A stretch of 53,724 bases of DNA from DATKPC01 sp035524275 (GTDB lineage Bacteria; Pseudomonadota; Gammaproteobacteria; Burkholderiales; Burkholderiaceae_F), in contig DATKPC010000066.1 of NCBI GenBank assembly GCA_035524275.1, forward strand, positions 1 to 53,724. The letters are read 5' to 3'. The notes under the pieces were generated by a model. That model ran no database searches, was not told where the DNA came from, and saw nothing but the letters and a program-made list of their open reading frames with translations. Positions 14,665 through 23,571 of this stretch are shown here, one piece after another (position 1 is the first letter of the stretch; each line of letters starts with the position of its first letter). The position numbers and the translations under genes are program-made.

Positions 14665-16025
14665 CGCGCACGCGGCGCGCCTTGCGATGGCTCGTCGTCG
14701 GCGGCGCGCGGACCACGGCATCGATCGCGCTCGCCAGCGCGCTCGTGCGCGCCGCGCCGGCCGTCGCCGATCCGCTCGCGGTGCCGCGCGACGACTTCGT
14801 CATCGTGGCGCGCATCGCCGCGAATACGCGGGCGGCTTCGGGCGACGCCCGGGTTTATGCGGCCGAGGGTTGGGTGCGCGACGGGCGCAACGAGATCGGC
14901 GCGCTCGGGACGATCAGCGTCGCGCGGGCGACCGCCCTGGCGCGGCGCCTCATCGCGCCGGTCACCGTCGTCGTCGCGCGCTACGCGGTCGACGCGGCGG
15001 AACTGGCCGTCGACATCTATCGCCTGGAGCGCGGGACGAACGACGACGTGGCCGTCTGGCGCGCGTCCTTCGCGCCGCGCCACGGGAATCGCTGGGCCGC
15101 CGCCGGTCGATACCTCTCACCGGGAGAGGCGTCTACCCCGGGCCGCATTGGCCGCAATCCGTTCGCGCGGTTCGATGCCGGTGTCGGCGACAACCTGTTC
15201 CACGGGATCGACCTGGCCGCTGCGCAGACCGCGATCGGCCACGCGATGACGTACTACCGCGCGCAGTTCGGCATCCTGGGCGTCGTGCAATTGCATATCG
15301 ACACGACGCAGACGCATAGCGGCGGCTTCTTTCACCGGACCTATCGGACGATCGAGCACGTCATCGCGCGAACCACCTGGCGCGTCGCGACGCCGGCCGC
15401 CGTCCAGCCGTGGGCATCGATTCCGACCTACTGCGTCGTCGACCTCGTGTGCCAGGATTCCGCGTGTCGATCGCGATCGTGCCCCGACCCCGCGCTCGTC
15501 GCGAGCGCCGGAGCGGCGTTCGACGACTGGACAGGACCGACGCTGGCGCTGTCGGACCAGGAGATCGCGTCGCTCGCCAGCAGTTCGAGCGGCTGGACCG
15601 TCTTGGGGGTCGGCGCGCTGACCGATCTGCTGGCGCCCGGCAATGGTCTGCCGGAAATCGGAACGACTCTCGCGACCCGCGGCGGGTCGGCGCTGCAGCC
15701 ACAGTCGGCGCCGCTCGGAGCCACCGGCAACGGCACGGCTGTGCCGACGCTATCGCCGGGCAGTGCGATCGAGAAGCTGGCGGGCCCGCCGCTGCAGCGG
15801 GGCGTCTTCGGGCCGGAGGGCCAGCGCTTTGCCGGCTTGCAATCCGGCTACGCGGCCACGGTTTCGGATCCGAAGAGCTTCGAACGCGATCGCGCCGCCG
15901 CCGCGACGCGCGACGCGGTGGCGCAGTACCAGCGTTGCCGCCAGAGGGGCTACGAAGGGGAGGTGCTGCGCCGCTGCGCCGCTTCGCTGACGGTCGTCGA
16001 CCCGTCGTTCACGACACCGCGATAG
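14661..16025 (+). CDS. exported cysteine-containing protein of unknown function, pilus cluster
   Basis: The protein is 454 residues with its ATG overlapping the previous stop. The N-terminus (TRTRRALRWLVVGGARTTAS, then an alanine-rich stretch ending AVADP) looks like a long signal peptide. I do not recognise the family. The middle (DNLFHGIDLAAAQTAIGHAM and on) contains several histidines, including GGFFHRTYRTIEHV. A dense cysteine cluster follows in YCVVDLVCQDSACRSRSC: five cysteines within 18 residues, suggesting disulfides or a metal site. The C-terminal region ends with a CRQRGYEGEVLRRCAAS pair. It is the last co-directional gene of the cluster. Roles as an adhesin, secreted effector or pilus-tip cap are possible but unproven. 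Confidence 0.6.
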   Translation: MTRTRRALRWLVVGGARTTASIALASALVRAAPAVADPLAVPRDDFVIVARIAANTRAASGDARVYAAEGWVRDGRNEIGALGTISVARATALARRLIAPVTVVVARYAVDAAELAVDIYRLERGTNDDVAVWRASFAPRHGNRWAAAGRYLSPGEASTPGRIGRNPFARFDAGVGDNLFHGIDLAAAQTAIGHAMTYYRAQFGILGVVQLHIDTTQTHSGGFFHRTYRTIEHVIARTTWRVATPAAVQPWASIPTYCVVDLVCQDSACRSRSCPDPALVASAGAAFDDWTGPTLALSDQEIASLASSSSGWTVLGVGALTDLLAPGNGLPEIGTTLATRGGSALQPQSAPLGATGNGTAVPTLSPGSAIEKLAGPPLQRGVFGPEGQRFAGLQSGYAATVSDPKSFERDRAAAATRDAVAQYQRCRQRGYEGEVLRRCAASLTVVDPSFTTPR

Positions 16026-16095
16026 CGTCCGCAATGCCCGTCGCACCGCGGCCCGCAGGGTGCCGAGGCCTCGCCTCGCGATCCGGTGTGGCGCG

Positions 16096-17094
16096 TCAAT
16101 GCCCCGTGGGCCGTTCGAGCGACGGCATCCGCGCCGACTCCGGCAACGCGATCAGCGCAGCCCTCACGGCCTCGTCGAGCGGCGTCGACGGCAGGTCGCC
16201 GACGGCGTTGCGCAGGTTCGAGCCGTCGAGCGCATGCGGCACCTCCCAGAGGTAGCTCATCTCGGCGATCTCGCGCCACATCGGGACGAACAGGCCGCCG
16301 GTGCGGATGAGAGCCCAGGGCATCGTGCCCTGGCGATATCCGGCGCGCGGCCGCAGGCCCATCGTCGTCGCGGCCGCTTCGATCGCGTCGACCATCTGGC
16401 GCCCGGTCAACGCGATCCCCGGAAAGTGCAGCGGCGTGAAGGCCGGAAGGCCGCGCTCCGCGGCGACCGCGACGCAGGCGCGCGCGAGGTCCGGCAGGTA
16501 GGCCCACGCGTGCATCACCTCCAGCGGCCCCGGGTAGACGACCTTGCCGGCGCCGATCGACTTCGCGATCACGAGGTCGAACCAGCTTCCGCTGCCGCCG
16601 CCGAAGAAATCGCCGGCGCGCAGCACGATCGCGGCAAGGCCGCGCGCGCAACGCGCTTGCAGTTCGCGCTCCAGCTCGACGCGGATCCGCCCCTTGTTCG
16701 TCGTCGGGCGCTGCGGCGTGTCCTCGCGCAGCACCGGCGGCATGCCGGCGCCGAAGTTGTAGACGTTGCCGGGGAGGATGAAGCGGGCGCCCACGCGTTG
16801 CGCGAGGTCCATCGCCGCGCGCGCCATCGGCAGCACGTCCTTGTCCCAGCGGGTGTAGGGCGGGTTGAGCGCGTGCACCAGCACCGTCGCGCCGGCGGCT
16901 GCGCGTGCCAGCTCGTCCGGCCGATCGAGCGACCAGCCGAGGACTTCCGCATTCGGCGGCATGCCGGCCGCCGCTTCGCGCCGGACCTGCGCCAGCACGC
17001 GCCATCCGGCCGCGTCGAACGCCTGCGCCGCGGCGAGGCCGAAGCGCCCGTTGGCGCCGAGGATCAGCGCCGTCCGGCCGCTGCCGTCGCTCAT
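16096..17094 (-). CDS. NAD(P)-binding epimerase/dehydratase-like protein
   Basis: The protein is 332 residues. The N-terminal Rossmann motif is G-A-N-G-R-F-G (residues 13-19, ALILGANGRFGLAAA), which with the VLVHALNPPYTRW segment is typical of atypical/extended short-chain dehydrogenases (NAD-dependent epimerase or NmrA-like). The segment NVYNFGAG carries a tyrosine where the YxxxK region would be, but no clear YxxxK follows, so catalysis is uncertain. The gene lies on the minus strand, convergent with the pilus cluster, and starts 31 bases downstream of livM. It could be the last gene of the liv transcript. The substrate is unknown. Confidence 0.75.
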   Translation of the reverse strand: MSDGSGRTALILGANGRFGLAAAQAFDAAGWRVLAQVRREAAAGMPPNAEVLGWSLDRPDELARAAAGATVLVHALNPPYTRWDKDVLPMARAAMDLAQRVGARFILPGNVYNFGAGMPPVLREDTPQRPTTNKGRIRVELERELQARCARGLAAIVLRAGDFFGGGSGSWFDLVIAKSIGAGKVVYPGPLEVMHAWAYLPDLARACVAVAAERGLPAFTPLHFPGIALTGRQMVDAIEAAATTMGLRPRAGYRQGTMPWALIRTGGLFVPMWREIAEMSYLWEVPHALDGSNLRNAVGDLPSTPLDEAVRAALIALPESARMPSLERPTGH

Positions 17095-17125
17095 CCGGGC
17101 CGGCCCGACCCTGGCGCGGTCCGCG

Positions 17126-18139
17126 TCATCCGCGCCGGCGCGCCCGCCATGCTTCGATCTCGCCGACGACGCCGCGCCGGAACAGCATCACGCAGAGCAC
17201 GAAGATCAGGCCGGTGACGATGGTCGCCGATTCCCCGAGCGACGCGAACCACTCGGCGCCGGTGGCCTGCGCGAGGAACGTGCCGAGGTCGCCGATCTTG
17301 TCCTCGAGCGTGACGACGAGGAACGCGCCGACGATCGGGCCCAGCATCGTCCCGACGCCGCCGACGAGCGTCATCAGGATCACGAGTCCCGACAGGCTCC
17401 AGTGGGCGTCGCTCAGCGTCGCGAAGCCGAGCACCGCGGTCTTCATCGCGCCAGCGAGGCCGGCGAGCGACGCGGAGATCACGAACGCGATCAGCTTGAA
17501 GCGGGCCGCGTCGTACCCCAGCGACGTCGTGCGCGGTTCGTTCTCGCGGATCGCCTTCAGGATCTGGCCGAACGGCGAATGCACGGTCCGGTAGATCAGC
17601 AGGAAGCCGAGCACGAAGAGCGCCAGGATGACGTAATACAGGTGCAGGTCGGGTCCGAGGTCGATGCCGAGCAGCGAGCCGCGCGGCACCCCCTGCAGGC
17701 CGTCCTCGCCGCCGGTGAAGCTCGCCTGCAGGTAGACGAAGTAGAGCATCTGGCCGAACGCGAGCGTGATCATCGTCAGGTAGACGCCGGTTCGCCGGAT
17801 CGCCAGCCACCCGATGACGAGGCCGAGCGCGGCGCCGACTGCGGCGCCGAAGGCGAGTCCGCCCAGCGTCGGCAAGCCCCAGGCCTTCAGCGCCTGGCCG
17901 GTGAGATACGCGGCGGAGCCGAGGAACGCCGCATGGCCGAACGACAGCAGCCCGGCGTAGCCCATCAGCAGGTTGAACGCGCACGCGAACAGCGCGTAGC
18001 ACAGCGTCTTCATCACGAGGATCGGATAGACGCCGGCGAGCGGCGCGAGGAGCAGCAGCACGACGAGCCCGCCGAACCACTTCAGGTCGCTTGACCACGT
18101 GGCGACGCCGCGTCGCGCCTTCGCGGGGACGGCAGCCAC
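17126..18139 (-). CDS. livM: branched-chain amino acid ABC transporter permease LivM
   Basis: This 337-residue inner-membrane permease has about 9-10 hydrophobic segments. It carries the family's NLLMGYAGLLSFGHAAFLGS near the N-terminus and the coupling region ILKAIRENEPRTTSLGYD (about 215-232). It starts at a GTG directly abutting the livH stop. It pairs with LivH to form the channel of a high-affinity importer for branched-chain amino acids or related compounds. Such HAAT-family systems also carry amides, urea or aromatic acids, so the substrate is not settled by sequence. Confidence 0.93.
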   Translation of the reverse strand: MAAVPAKARRGVATWSSDLKWFGGLVVLLLLAPLAGVYPILVMKTLCYALFACAFNLLMGYAGLLSFGHAAFLGSAAYLTGQALKAWGLPTLGGLAFGAAVGAALGLVIGWLAIRRTGVYLTMITLAFGQMLYFVYLQASFTGGEDGLQGVPRGSLLGIDLGPDLHLYYVILALFVLGFLLIYRTVHSPFGQILKAIRENEPRTTSLGYDAARFKLIAFVISASLAGLAGAMKTAVLGFATLSDAHWSLSGLVILMTLVGGVGTMLGPIVGAFLVVTLEDKIGDLGTFLAQATGAEWFASLGESATIVTGLIFVLCVMLFRRGVVGEIEAWRARRRG

Positions 18140-19027
18140 TCAGCGCTCCTTGCCGAAAAGGCCGCTCGGCCGCACCAGCAGCACGATGGCCATGATGACG
18201 AAGACGACGGTCGCCGAGGCTTCGGGGTAGAACACCCGGGTGAAGCCCTCGACGACCCCGAGCAGCAGGCCGGAGACGATCGACCCCAGGATCGAGCCCA
18301 TGCCGCCGATGACGACGACCGCGAAGACCGTGATGATCAGGTGCTGGCCCATCAGCGGCGAAAGCTGGACGACCGGGGCCGCGAGCACGCCGGCGAAGCC
18401 GGCCAGCGCGACGCCGAAGCCGTACGTCAGCGTGACCATCAGCGGGACGTTGACGCCGAAGGCCGACGTCAGCGCCGCGTTCTCGGTGCCGGCGCGCAGC
18501 AGCGCCCCGAGGCGCGTGCGCTCGATCATGTACCAGGTCGCGGCGCAGACGACGAGCGATGCCGCGACGACCCAGGCGCGCGAGTTCGGCATGATCATGA
18601 AGCCGAGGTTGGTCGCGCCGCGCAGCTGCTCCGGCATGTCGAAGGGCTGGCCGGAGACGCCGTAGATCGAGCGGAAGACGCCCTCGACGATCAGCGTCAT
18701 CCCGAAGGTCAGCAGCAGGCTGTAGCTCGGATCGAGCCGGTACAGGTGCCTCAGGAAGACCTTCTCGATGACGACGCCGAACGCGCCGACGACGAGCGGC
18801 GCGAGCAGCAGCATCAGCCAGTAGTTCAGCCCGAAGTAGCTGAGCCCCATCCAGGCGACGAAGGCGCCCAGCATGTAGAACATCCCGTGCGCGAAATTGA
18901 CGACGTTCAGCAGCCCGAAGATGATCGCCAGGCCGAGCGACAGGATGGCGTAGAACGAGCCGTTGACGAGCCCGAGCAGCAGCTGGCCCATCAACGCCTG
19001 CACCGGCACGCCGAAGATTTCAGTCAC
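18140..19027 (-). CDS. livH: branched-chain amino acid ABC transporter permease LivH
   Basis: This 295-residue permease has about 8 transmembrane segments. The N-terminal LLLGLVNGSFYAILSLGLAI and GLLNVVNFAHGMFYMLGAFV are hallmarks of LivH, and GGMGSILGSIVSGLLLGVVE is the usual C-terminal motif. It lies between the substrate-binding protein gene (135 bases upstream, with a hairpin in the gap) and livM, which it abuts with no spacing. Confidence 0.94.
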   Translation of the reverse strand: MTEIFGVPVQALMGQLLLGLVNGSFYAILSLGLAIIFGLLNVVNFAHGMFYMLGAFVAWMGLSYFGLNYWLMLLLAPLVVGAFGVVIEKVFLRHLYRLDPSYSLLLTFGMTLIVEGVFRSIYGVSGQPFDMPEQLRGATNLGFMIMPNSRAWVVAASLVVCAATWYMIERTRLGALLRAGTENAALTSAFGVNVPLMVTLTYGFGVALAGFAGVLAAPVVQLSPLMGQHLIITVFAVVVIGGMGSILGSIVSGLLLGVVEGFTRVFYPEASATVVFVIMAIVLLVRPSGLFGKER

Positions 19028-19078
19028 GCGCGTCCCTCATCCGCTTCGCGCCGTCATGCCTCATGGAAACGAGCCCCG

Positions 19079-19123
19079 CCCGCCCGCATCGCCGTCCGCC
19101 GCGCGCAGCACGATGCGGGCGGG
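19079..19123 (-). promoter_or_regulatory. intercistronic hairpin between livK and livH
   Basis: There is a perfect 13-bp inverted repeat: CCCGCCCGCATCG at 19079-19091 and CGATGCGGGCGGG at 19111-19123, with a 19-base loop and no T tract. It sits in the 135-base gap after the binding-protein gene. Such hairpins commonly protect the 3' end of the binding-protein message and lower expression of the permease genes that follow; that role is inferred here. Confidence 0.55.
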
Positions 19124-19162
19124 GGCAACCCGCCACTCGGCCCGGCCGTCTTGTCGCGGCGC

Positions 19163-20389
19163 CTACTTCTTCACGAGGCTGCACTTCGATGCCGCGAGCG
19201 GCGTATAGGCCTGCTCGCCCGGGATCGTCTTCACGACCTTGTAATAGTCCCACGGGTACTTCGATTCGGCCTTCGGCTTCACCTGCATCAGGTACATGTC
19301 GTGGATCATCCGGCCGTCGGCGCGGACGTAGCCGTCCTTCGCGAAGAAGTCGTGGACGTGCTGCTTCTTCATCTGCGCCATCACCGCGTCGGCGTCGTCG
19401 GTCTTCGCCGCCTCGACCGCCTGCAGGAAGAAGCGCGCCGACGAGTAGTACGCCGCCTGCACCATCGTCGGTTCGCGGTGCGTCGCGTCGAAGAAGCGCT
19501 TGCTCCACGCGCGCGTCTCGTCGTTGAGGTCCCAGTAGTAGCCCGTCGTCAGGTACATCCCCTGCGTCAGGTCGAGCCCCAGCGTGTGCACGTCGCTGAT
19601 GAACATCAGCAGGCCGGCGAGCTTCATCGTCTTCGTGATGCCGAACTCGTTGGCCGCCTTGATCGAGTTGATCGTGTCGCCGCCGGCGTTCGCGAGGCCG
19701 AGGATCTGCGCCTTGCTCGCTTGCGCCTGCAGCAGGAACGACGAGAAGTCGCTGGCGTTCAGCGGGTGCTTCACCGCGCCGAGGACCTGCCCGCCGTGCG
19801 CCTTGATGACGTCGGAGGTGTCGTTCTGCAGCGAGGCGCCGAACGCGTAGTCGGCGGTCAGGAAGTACCAGGTCTTGCCGCCGGCATCGACGAGCGCGCC
19901 GCCGGTGCCCTTCGCGAGCGCGACCGTGTCGTAGGCGTAGTGGATCGTATACGGCGTGCAGTCCTCGTTGGTCAGGCGCGCGCTCGCGGCGCCGATCGCG
20001 ATGAACGGCTTGTGCTTCTCCGCGGCGACCTTCGCCATCGCGAGGCTGACGGCGGAATTGCTGCCGCCGATCAGCATGTCGACGCCGCCCTGGTCGAACC
20101 ACTCGCGCGCCTTGCTGGCGCCGATATCGGCCTTGTTCTGGTGGTCGGCGACGACGAGCTCGATCTTCTTGCCGAACAGCATCCCCTTGTTCGTGTCGGC
20201 GATCGCCATCTTGATCGCCTCGACGCCGCGCGAGCCGCCGACGTCGGCGTAGAGCCCGGACAAGTCGTCGATCAGGCCGATCCGGATCACGTCGTCCGAG
20301 ATCTTCTGCGCCGAACTGCCGGCCGATGCGCACAGGCCGATCGCGGCAAGCGCGACGGCGACGGCGCTGCGTGTGGACTTCAGCTTCAT
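19163..20389 (-). CDS. livK: branched-chain amino acid ABC transporter substrate-binding protein
   Basis: The protein is 408 residues. A signal peptide (MKLKSTRSAVAVALAAIGLC, then ASAGSSAQ) is followed by a Leu/Ile/Val-binding-type fold (DVIRIGLIDDLSGLYADVGG at the start of the mature protein). The start has GAGGAG about 8 bases upstream. The family (periplasmic binding type I) captures the ligand and delivers it to LivHM. ABC systems with this long version and a YAFGASLQNDTSDVIKAHGG segment are frequent in betaproteobacteria with many different ligands, so 'branched-chain amino acid' is only the family label. Confidence 0.9.
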   Translation of the reverse strand: MKLKSTRSAVAVALAAIGLCASAGSSAQKISDDVIRIGLIDDLSGLYADVGGSRGVEAIKMAIADTNKGMLFGKKIELVVADHQNKADIGASKAREWFDQGGVDMLIGGSNSAVSLAMAKVAAEKHKPFIAIGAASARLTNEDCTPYTIHYAYDTVALAKGTGGALVDAGGKTWYFLTADYAFGASLQNDTSDVIKAHGGQVLGAVKHPLNASDFSSFLLQAQASKAQILGLANAGGDTINSIKAANEFGITKTMKLAGLLMFISDVHTLGLDLTQGMYLTTGYYWDLNDETRAWSKRFFDATHREPTMVQAAYYSSARFFLQAVEAAKTDDADAVMAQMKKQHVHDFFAKDGYVRADGRMIHDMYLMQVKPKAESKYPWDYYKVVKTIPGEQAYTPLAASKCSLVKK

Positions 20390-20419
20390 CACTTCATCTC
20401 CTCGATGTGTCTCGATTCC

Positions 20420-20470
20420 GGCCGCCTTGCGCGGCCCTGCGACCGGGGCCCGCGGGTCCTGACGACCCGC
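20420..20470 (-). promoter_or_regulatory. two hairpins between livF and the binding-protein gene
   Basis: The 80-base gap holds GGCCGC/GCGGCC (20420-20436, loop 5) and GCGGGTC/GACCCGC (20452-20470, loop 5). The second reaches the livF stop codon. Neither has a T tract. They may process the transcript or separate expression of the highly needed binding protein from the ATPases. Confidence 0.4.
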
Positions 20471-21174
20471 TAGACCCCCAGTAGTTCGTGCAGATGCTCC
20501 TCGCGCTCCTTCAGCTGCGCCGCGGTGAACGTATCGGCGATGCGGCCGTGCTCCATCACGTAGAAGCGGTCGGCCAGCGGCGCCGCGAAGCGGAAATTCT
20601 GCTCGACCATCACGATGGTGTAGCCGCGCCCCTTCAGCAGCCGGATCGTCTCCGCGAGCTTCTTGACGATGACCGGCGCCAGCCCCTCCGAGATCTCGTC
20701 GAGCAGCAGGATGTTCGCCCCCGTGCGCAGGATGCGCGCGACGGCCAGCATCTGCTGCTCCCCGCCGGACAGGCGCGTCCCCTGGCTCGACGCGCGCTCC
20801 TTCAGGTTCGGGAACATCGCATAGATCTCGTCGACGCCCATCCCGCCGTCGGCGATCCGCGGCGGCAGCAGCAGGTTCTCGGCGCACGTCAGCGAGGCGA
20901 AGATCCCGCGCTCCTCCGGGCAGTAGCCGATCCCGAGATGCGCGATCCGGTGCGTCGGCATCCCGATCGTCTCGACGCCGCCGATCCGGATCGAGCCCGT
21001 GCGCGACCCGGTCAACCCGACGATCGCGCGCAGCGTCGTCGTCCGCCCGGCGCCGTTGCGGCCCAGCAGCGTCACGACCTCGCCACGCCCGACTTCGAGG
21101 TCGACCCCGTGCAGCACGTGCGACTCGCCGTACCAGGCGTTCAGGCCGGAGATCGTCAGCGCGGGCGTAGTCAT
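20470..21174 (-). CDS. livF: branched-chain amino acid ABC transporter ATPase LivF
   Basis: This 234-residue ATPase has Walker A GRNGAGRTT (38-46), signature LSGGEQQMLAVARIL, Walker B ILLLDEISEGLAP, and the LivF ending (MEHGRIADTFTAAQLKEREE). In Walker A the usual lysine is arginine (R44). I have the impression that this variant occurs in other LivF-type proteins, so I do not treat it as inactivating. It lies between livG (19 bases upstream) and the binding-protein gene, all in one direction. Confidence 0.92.
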   Translation of the reverse strand: MTTPALTISGLNAWYGESHVLHGVDLEVGRGEVVTLLGRNGAGRTTTLRAIVGLTGSRTGSIRIGGVETIGMPTHRIAHLGIGYCPEERGIFASLTCAENLLLPPRIADGGMGVDEIYAMFPNLKERASSQGTRLSGGEQQMLAVARILRTGANILLLDEISEGLAPVIVKKLAETIRLLKGRGYTIVMVEQNFRFAAPLADRFYVMEHGRIADTFTAAQLKEREEHLHELLGV

Positions 21175-21193
21175 CGATCGGGACGTGCCGGGT

Positions 21194-21973
21194 TCATTGG
21201 CCGATGCCTTCGAGCTCGCCCTCGACGGCGCCCATGTAGGCCTCCTTGACGGCGGGGTCGTTCGAGACCTCGGCGTACGGACCCTCCGCGAGCACCGCGC
21301 CGCGCGCCAGCACGGTGATGCGATCGGAGATGCCGGAGATGACGCTCATGTTGTGCTCGACCATCAGAACCGTGCGGCCGGCGGCGACCTGCTTGATCAG
21401 CGCGGTGACGCGCGCCACGTCCTCGTGGCCCATGCCCTGCGTCGGCTCGTCGAGCAGCATCAGCTCCGGCTCGGTCGCCAGCGTCGTCGCGATCTCCAGC
21501 GCCCGCTTGCGGCCGTACGGCAGCGACACCGTCACCTCGTCGGCGAACGAGCGCAGGTCGACCTGGTCGAGGAGCTGCAGCGCGCGCGGATTGAGCGAGT
21601 CGAGCGCGCGCTCCGCGCGCCAGAACTGGTACGACAGGCCGGTCGCGCGCTGCAGCGCGATGCGCACGTTCTCCAGCACCGTGAGGTGCGGGAAGACGGA
21701 CGAGATCTGGAACGACCGGACGATGCCGCGGCGCGCGATCTGCTGCGGGCTGTCGCCGGTGACGTCGTTGCCGTTGAAGAGGATCTGCCCGCGCGTCGGC
21801 TTGAGGAACTTCGTCAGCAGGTTGAAGCAGGTCGTCTTGCCGGCGCCGTTGGGCCCGATCAGCGCGTGGATCGTCCCGCGCCTGACCTTCAGGTTGACGT
21901 CGTTGACCGCGACGAAGCCGCGGAACTCCTTCGTCAGGGCGCGGGTCTCGAGGATGACGTCGGCGGCGCTCAT
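21194..21973 (-). CDS. livG: branched-chain amino acid ABC transporter ATPase LivG
   Basis: This 259-residue ATPase has Walker A GPNGAGKTT (40-48) with the normal lysine. The LivG-specific LPYGRKRALEIATTLA replaces the classic LSGGQ. Walker B is LMLLDEPTQGMGHEDV. It is the first gene of the liv set on the minus strand. The gene order G-F-K-H-M differs from the E. coli order (K-H-M-G-F). Confidence 0.93.
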   Translation of the reverse strand: MSAADVILETRALTKEFRGFVAVNDVNLKVRRGTIHALIGPNGAGKTTCFNLLTKFLKPTRGQILFNGNDVTGDSPQQIARRGIVRSFQISSVFPHLTVLENVRIALQRATGLSYQFWRAERALDSLNPRALQLLDQVDLRSFADEVTVSLPYGRKRALEIATTLATEPELMLLDEPTQGMGHEDVARVTALIKQVAAGRTVLMVEHNMSVISGISDRITVLARGAVLAEGPYAEVSNDPAVKEAYMGAVEGELEGIGQ

Positions 21974-22069
21974 CGTGCTCGTCGGGTGGCGGGCTCTTGC
22001 GGAACGCGGCGCGCGCTCCCGGCCAAGGGGAGAGGCGCGACATCGGACGTGCGGATGATATCGATGGTT

Positions 22070-23194
22070 TCAGCTCGATGCGTGCAGGATCGCCAGATAA
22101 TCCGTGGCGCTCGCGAGCCGCGGATTCGTCGCGTGGCAATGATCCTTCAGCGCGTGCTCGACGACGGTCCCGTACGATTCCGGCGCGATGTCCATCGCCG
22201 CCAGCCCCGGGGGCAGTCCGATGCGCCGATTGAGCTCGCGGATGGCGCCGGCCAGCTGCGCGCCGTTCTCGACGCCGAAGGCGCGCGCGACCGCGGCGAC
22301 CTTCTGCGGCACTTCGGCCTCGTTGAAGCGCACCACTTCGGGGAGCAGCACCGCGTTCAGCGTGCCGTGGTGCGGATTCACGGGCAGCCCGCCCAGCGCA
22401 TGCGACAACGAATGCACCGCGCCCAGTCCCTTCTGGAACGCCATCGCGCCCTGCATCGAGGCGCTCATCATGTGCCAGCGGGCTTCGCGGGAGTGGCCGT
22501 CGATGACCGCGCGCTCGATATGCGCGACGCCGCGCAGCAGGCCGTCGTACGCGATGGCGTCGGCCGGCGGGTTCACCGCCTTCGACAGGTAGGTTTCGAT
22601 GCAGTGCGCGATGGCATCCATGCCGGTGGCGGCCGTCAGCCGCGGCGGCAGGTCCAGCGTCAGATCCGGATCGCAGATCGCCACGCGCGGCACGAGGTGC
22701 CAGGAGTGGAAGCCGAGCTTGCGGCCGTCGGCGACGACGACGATCGCGCCGCGCGCGACCTCGCTGCCGGTGCCCGCGGTCGTCGGCATCGCGATCACCG
22801 GCAGGACGCCGGCGCCGATGCGGCTGCTGCCGCCATGGATCGTCGCGTAGTCGACGAGGGAGCCGGGGTGCGTCGCGACGATCGCGACCGCCTTCGCGAG
22901 GTCGATCGACGATCCGCCGCCGACCGCAACGAGGCCGTCGCCGCCGTGCTCGCGCAGGGCATGGGCGGCCTGCATGACCGCGGCCTCGGTCGGGTTCGAC
23001 GGCGTGCCGTCGAAGACCCGGACCGCGACGTGCGCCAGGTGCGGCAGCACGCGATCGACGATGCCGGCGGCGACGATGCCGCGGTCGGTGACCAGCAGCG
23101 GGCGCCGGATGCCGAGCCGCTCGCATTCCGCGGTGACGGTGGCCGCGGCGCCGAAGTCGAAATTGACCTGCGTGATGTAATTGATCACTGCCAT
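22070..23194 (-). CDS. iron-containing (group III) alcohol dehydrogenase
   Basis: The protein is 374 residues. The NAD-binding motif is GGGSSID (92-98), the family segment PTTAGTGSE spans 137-145, and the metal ligands are D193, H197, H261 and H275 (or H276) in GMDAIAHCIE, GLGAVHSLSHALGG and PVNPHHG. The enzymes interconvert alcohols and aldehydes, or reduce related carbonyls such as maleylacetate; the substrate cannot be read from sequence. The gene ends about 96 bases before livG in the same direction, so it may be co-transcribed with the importer and act on the imported compound. That link is inference. Confidence 0.9.
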   Translation of the reverse strand: MAVINYITQVNFDFGAAATVTAECERLGIRRPLLVTDRGIVAAGIVDRVLPHLAHVAVRVFDGTPSNPTEAAVMQAAHALREHGGDGLVAVGGGSSIDLAKAVAIVATHPGSLVDYATIHGGSSRIGAGVLPVIAMPTTAGTGSEVARGAIVVVADGRKLGFHSWHLVPRVAICDPDLTLDLPPRLTAATGMDAIAHCIETYLSKAVNPPADAIAYDGLLRGVAHIERAVIDGHSREARWHMMSASMQGAMAFQKGLGAVHSLSHALGGLPVNPHHGTLNAVLLPEVVRFNEAEVPQKVAAVARAFGVENGAQLAGAIRELNRRIGLPPGLAAMDIAPESYGTVVEHALKDHCHATNPRLASATDYLAILHASS

Positions 23195-23571
23195 CGCGAA
23201 CCCGCCCGCCGCTGAAATGCTTGGCCGCGCCGGCGCCGGTTTCGGGGCCGCAACCGGGCGCCCCCGATCGACGCGTCACCCCGTCGACCACCCGGGGCGA
23301 GCGCAGTATACGGGCGCGTTTTACGCGCGGCCCGTCGTTCGACAACTGCTGCGTTGCATGATGCGGGTCGGAGACTCGCGCGGATACGCGGTAGGTGCTG
23401 GCACGAGGGGTCAATGCTGCTAGATTGAGCGCCTCCTGCGGGGGAGCGGGACGACGGCGCAGCGCGATACGACGTGGCGCCGATCGTCGCGGGCCGACAG
23501 GACCACTCGACGACGCCGCGCCGCAGGCGGGGCGCTCCTCCGGGTGAGCCATTGAACAAGCTTGGACGCCG
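23195..23571. other. 377-base gap without a recognised gene
   Basis: This gap separates the divergent alcohol dehydrogenase and helical-repeat genes and must hold the promoters of both. I found no convincing -35/-10 pair, operator palindrome or small gene. A TGGCACG at about 23398 is not followed by TTGC at the right distance, so it is not a sigma-54 site. Confidence 0.4.

Noticed and set aside
23398..23420. Second sigma-54 promoter (TGGCACG)
   Set aside because: The -12 TTGC element is missing at the required spacing.
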